NCBI GenBank assembly: GCA_027484495.1
Contig: JAIXSW010000166.1
Coordinates: 1 to 7,653 of the forward strand
DNA length: 7,653 nt
From: Gammaproteobacteria bacterium
GTDB lineage: Bacteria > Pseudomonadota > Gammaproteobacteria > Enterobacterales > Alteromonadaceae
Reading direction: 5' to 3'
The position numbers and the translations under genes are program-made. This document shows positions 6,821 to 7,653 of this stretch, piece after piece. Numbering within the stretch: position 1 is the first letter of the stretch; each line of letters starts with the position of its first letter. Under the pieces are notes generated by a model, which searched no databases, was not told the DNA's origin, and saw only the letters and a list, made by a program, of their open reading frames with translations.

Positions 6821-6873
6821 GTTCCAACATCCCCTCGCAGAAGGCACTGCGGTCTATTTATCTGAAATGTCAG

Positions 6874-6893
6874 GGTAGACAAGTCGGTCTACC
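6874..6893. promoter_or_regulatory. candidate TetR-family operator in the HPP/TetR divergent region
   Basis: GGTAGAC (6874-6880) and GTCTACC (6887-6893) form a perfect 7+7 inverted repeat around six bases. Its core, TAGAC-N6-GTCTA, resembles operators of TetR-family proteins such as NemR (TAGACC-N4-GGTCTA). A consensus -35, TTGACA, lies on the minus strand at 6896-6901, three bases from the repeat and facing the HPP gene; the repeat falls in the spacer of that promoter, though the -10 there is poor. A further GGTCTA half-site is at 6851-6856. A bound repressor should block HPP transcription and perhaps the regulator's own. The repeat is seen; the protein that binds it is inferred from position. 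Confidence 0.65.
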
Positions 6894-6932
6894 TCTGTCA
6901 ATCTGTTTCTATGGTCACGATGGAACAGAGTC

Positions 6933-7520
6933 ATGAGTCACACAGCAACACCAACGGTCGTAGATAAAAAACAGCAATTAGTCTCAGCAGCTTTTCAGTT
7001 GTTTTATCAGCGCGGTGTCCATCAGGTGGGTATAAATGAAGTGCTGAGCGCAGCCGGCGTCGCTAAAAAAACGCTGTATCACCATTTCCCGGCTAAGCAG
7101 GAATTACTACTCGCAGTTTTAGAGCAGCGGGCTACTGCTTGGCTGGACTGGATGGCAGGGCGTTTAAGTCAGCAGCCGCAGGGGGCGCCGGCGCTACAGT
7201 GTTTTTTTCTGGCGCTGCACGACTGGTTTGCTGGTGAAGTCCCGCAGTTACACAGTTTTCACGGTTGTTTCTTTACTAAAGTGGCGTTGGAAGTGCAGGA
7301 TCCGGCGGTCCAGGCGCGGTGCCAGCAGTTTCGGCTGGACTTGGCGGCGCTGTTAATGCCGCATCTGCAATGCTGTTGGCCACAGCAAGCCGCAGCTCAG
7401 CTGGATTTTATGCTGTTACTGAAAGATGGCGCTGAAACCCAAGCCGCGTTGCAGGCAGTTCCTGCAGCGGCACTGCGGGCGTTGTCGCTGTGGCAATTAT
7501 CAGCGCGCGCAGCTGCCTGA
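6933..7520 (+). CDS. TetR/AcrR-family transcriptional regulator
   Basis: The 195-residue protein has a clear N-terminal TetR DNA-binding domain. Helix 1 is around residues 13-28 (QLVSAAFQLFYQRG), and the helix-turn-helix at about 33-53 reads VGINEVLSAAGVAKKTLYHHF, followed by AKQELLLAVLE. The C-terminal ligand domain contains SFHGCFFTKVALEVQDP (108-124), a form of the GC-F-NAA-E block seen in one common TetR subgroup, and it is rich in Ala, Gln and Leu. The inducer cannot be read from sequence. The ATG has a modest GGAACAGAG upstream. It is transcribed divergently from the HPP gene, with an inverted repeat 40-60 bases before its start. The simplest reading is a local repressor of the HPP gene and of itself. 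It ends 12 bases from the convergent ppsR stop. Confidence 0.93.
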   Translation: MSHTATPTVVDKKQQLVSAAFQLFYQRGVHQVGINEVLSAAGVAKKTLYHHFPAKQELLLAVLEQRATAWLDWMAGRLSQQPQGAPALQCFFLALHDWFAGEVPQLHSFHGCFFTKVALEVQDPAVQARCQQFRLDLAALLMPHLQCCWPQQAAAQLDFMLLLKDGAETQAALQAVPAAALRALSLWQLSARAAA

Positions 7521-7532
7521 TCTGACAACCGC

Positions 7533-7653
7533 TCAGTATTTCTGCCGCTTCAGACCGGTTTCTGCCATGATTTTCGCGCTGATCTCTTCAATCGACAACG
7601 TGGTCGAATTTAAAAACGGCACGCGCTCTTTCTGGTACAGATTTTCCACTTCA
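7533..7653 (-). CDS. ppsR: PpsR, phosphoenolpyruvate synthase regulatory protein (kinase/pyrophosphorylase), C-terminal fragment
   Basis: The minus-strand frame entering from the right edge gives 39 codons and a TGA at 7533-7535. The fragment includes VENLYQKERVPFLNSTTLSI and then EEISAKIMAETGLKR. This is the typical end of PpsR/DUF299 proteins, in which a V-P-(F/Y)-(I/L)-N-(S/T)-T block is followed by S-(V/I)-E-E-I and a closing basic segment. The enzyme both phosphorylates (using ADP) and dephosphorylates a Thr of phosphoenolpyruvate synthase, switching it off and on. About 85% of the protein, with the P-loop and catalytic residues, lies outside the window, so activity cannot be judged. In many relatives the gene is divergent from ppsA, which would put ppsA further to the right; this is not visible here. 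Confidence 0.8.
   Translation of the reverse strand, partial: EVENLYQKERVPFLNSTTLSIEEISAKIMAETGLKRQKY

Overview
The window looks like ordinary chromosome from a gammaproteobacterium. The proteins are rich in Gln and Leu and the base composition is moderate. The gene content recalls the Rheinheimera/Alishewanella/Shewanella side of the class, but that placement is an inference from protein style and not a proven assignment. Coding density is high. The longest gene-free stretches are 144, 112 and 82 bases, so no gap reaches 300 bases. I saw no rRNA, tRNA, CRISPR array, insertion sequence or phage gene.

Left third (1-3239, minus strand): a three-gene operon in the order MoxR-family AAA+ ATPase, DUF58 membrane protein, TgpA-type transglutaminase. 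The genes overlap by 7-8 bases at each junction. The transglutaminase runs off the left edge, but its catalytic Cys, His and Asp are all inside the window. This is a widespread trio linked to envelope functions: a chaperone-like ATPase, a partner protein with a DUF58 domain, and a membrane enzyme with a periplasmic catalytic domain.

Centre (3240-6363, plus strand): an 82-base divergent region carries a good sigma70-type promoter for a low-molecular-weight protein tyrosine phosphatase gene. A 144-base leader follows, in which one segment can pair with either upstream or downstream sequence. Next come a class II DAHP synthase (entry step of the shikimate pathway, GTG start) and, 30 bases later, a PanE-type ketopantoate reductase, probably in the same transcript.

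Right third (6364-7653): a small HPP-family membrane protein gene (minus strand) ends 4 bases from panE. It is divergent from a TetR-family regulator gene (plus strand). Their shared 112-base region holds a perfect 7+7 inverted repeat next to a consensus -35 hexamer facing the HPP gene, a good candidate for the TetR operator. At the right edge, 39 codons of the C-terminus of PpsR (regulator of phosphoenolpyruvate synthase) read toward the TetR gene. PpsR governs PEP supply and DAHP synthase consumes PEP, so the neighbourhood recalls the ppsA-ppsR-aroH cluster of enterobacteria.

I found no strong case for a wholly new system. The two observations most worth following up are the DAHP synthase leader with its two competing folds, and the TetR/HPP pair with its operator.
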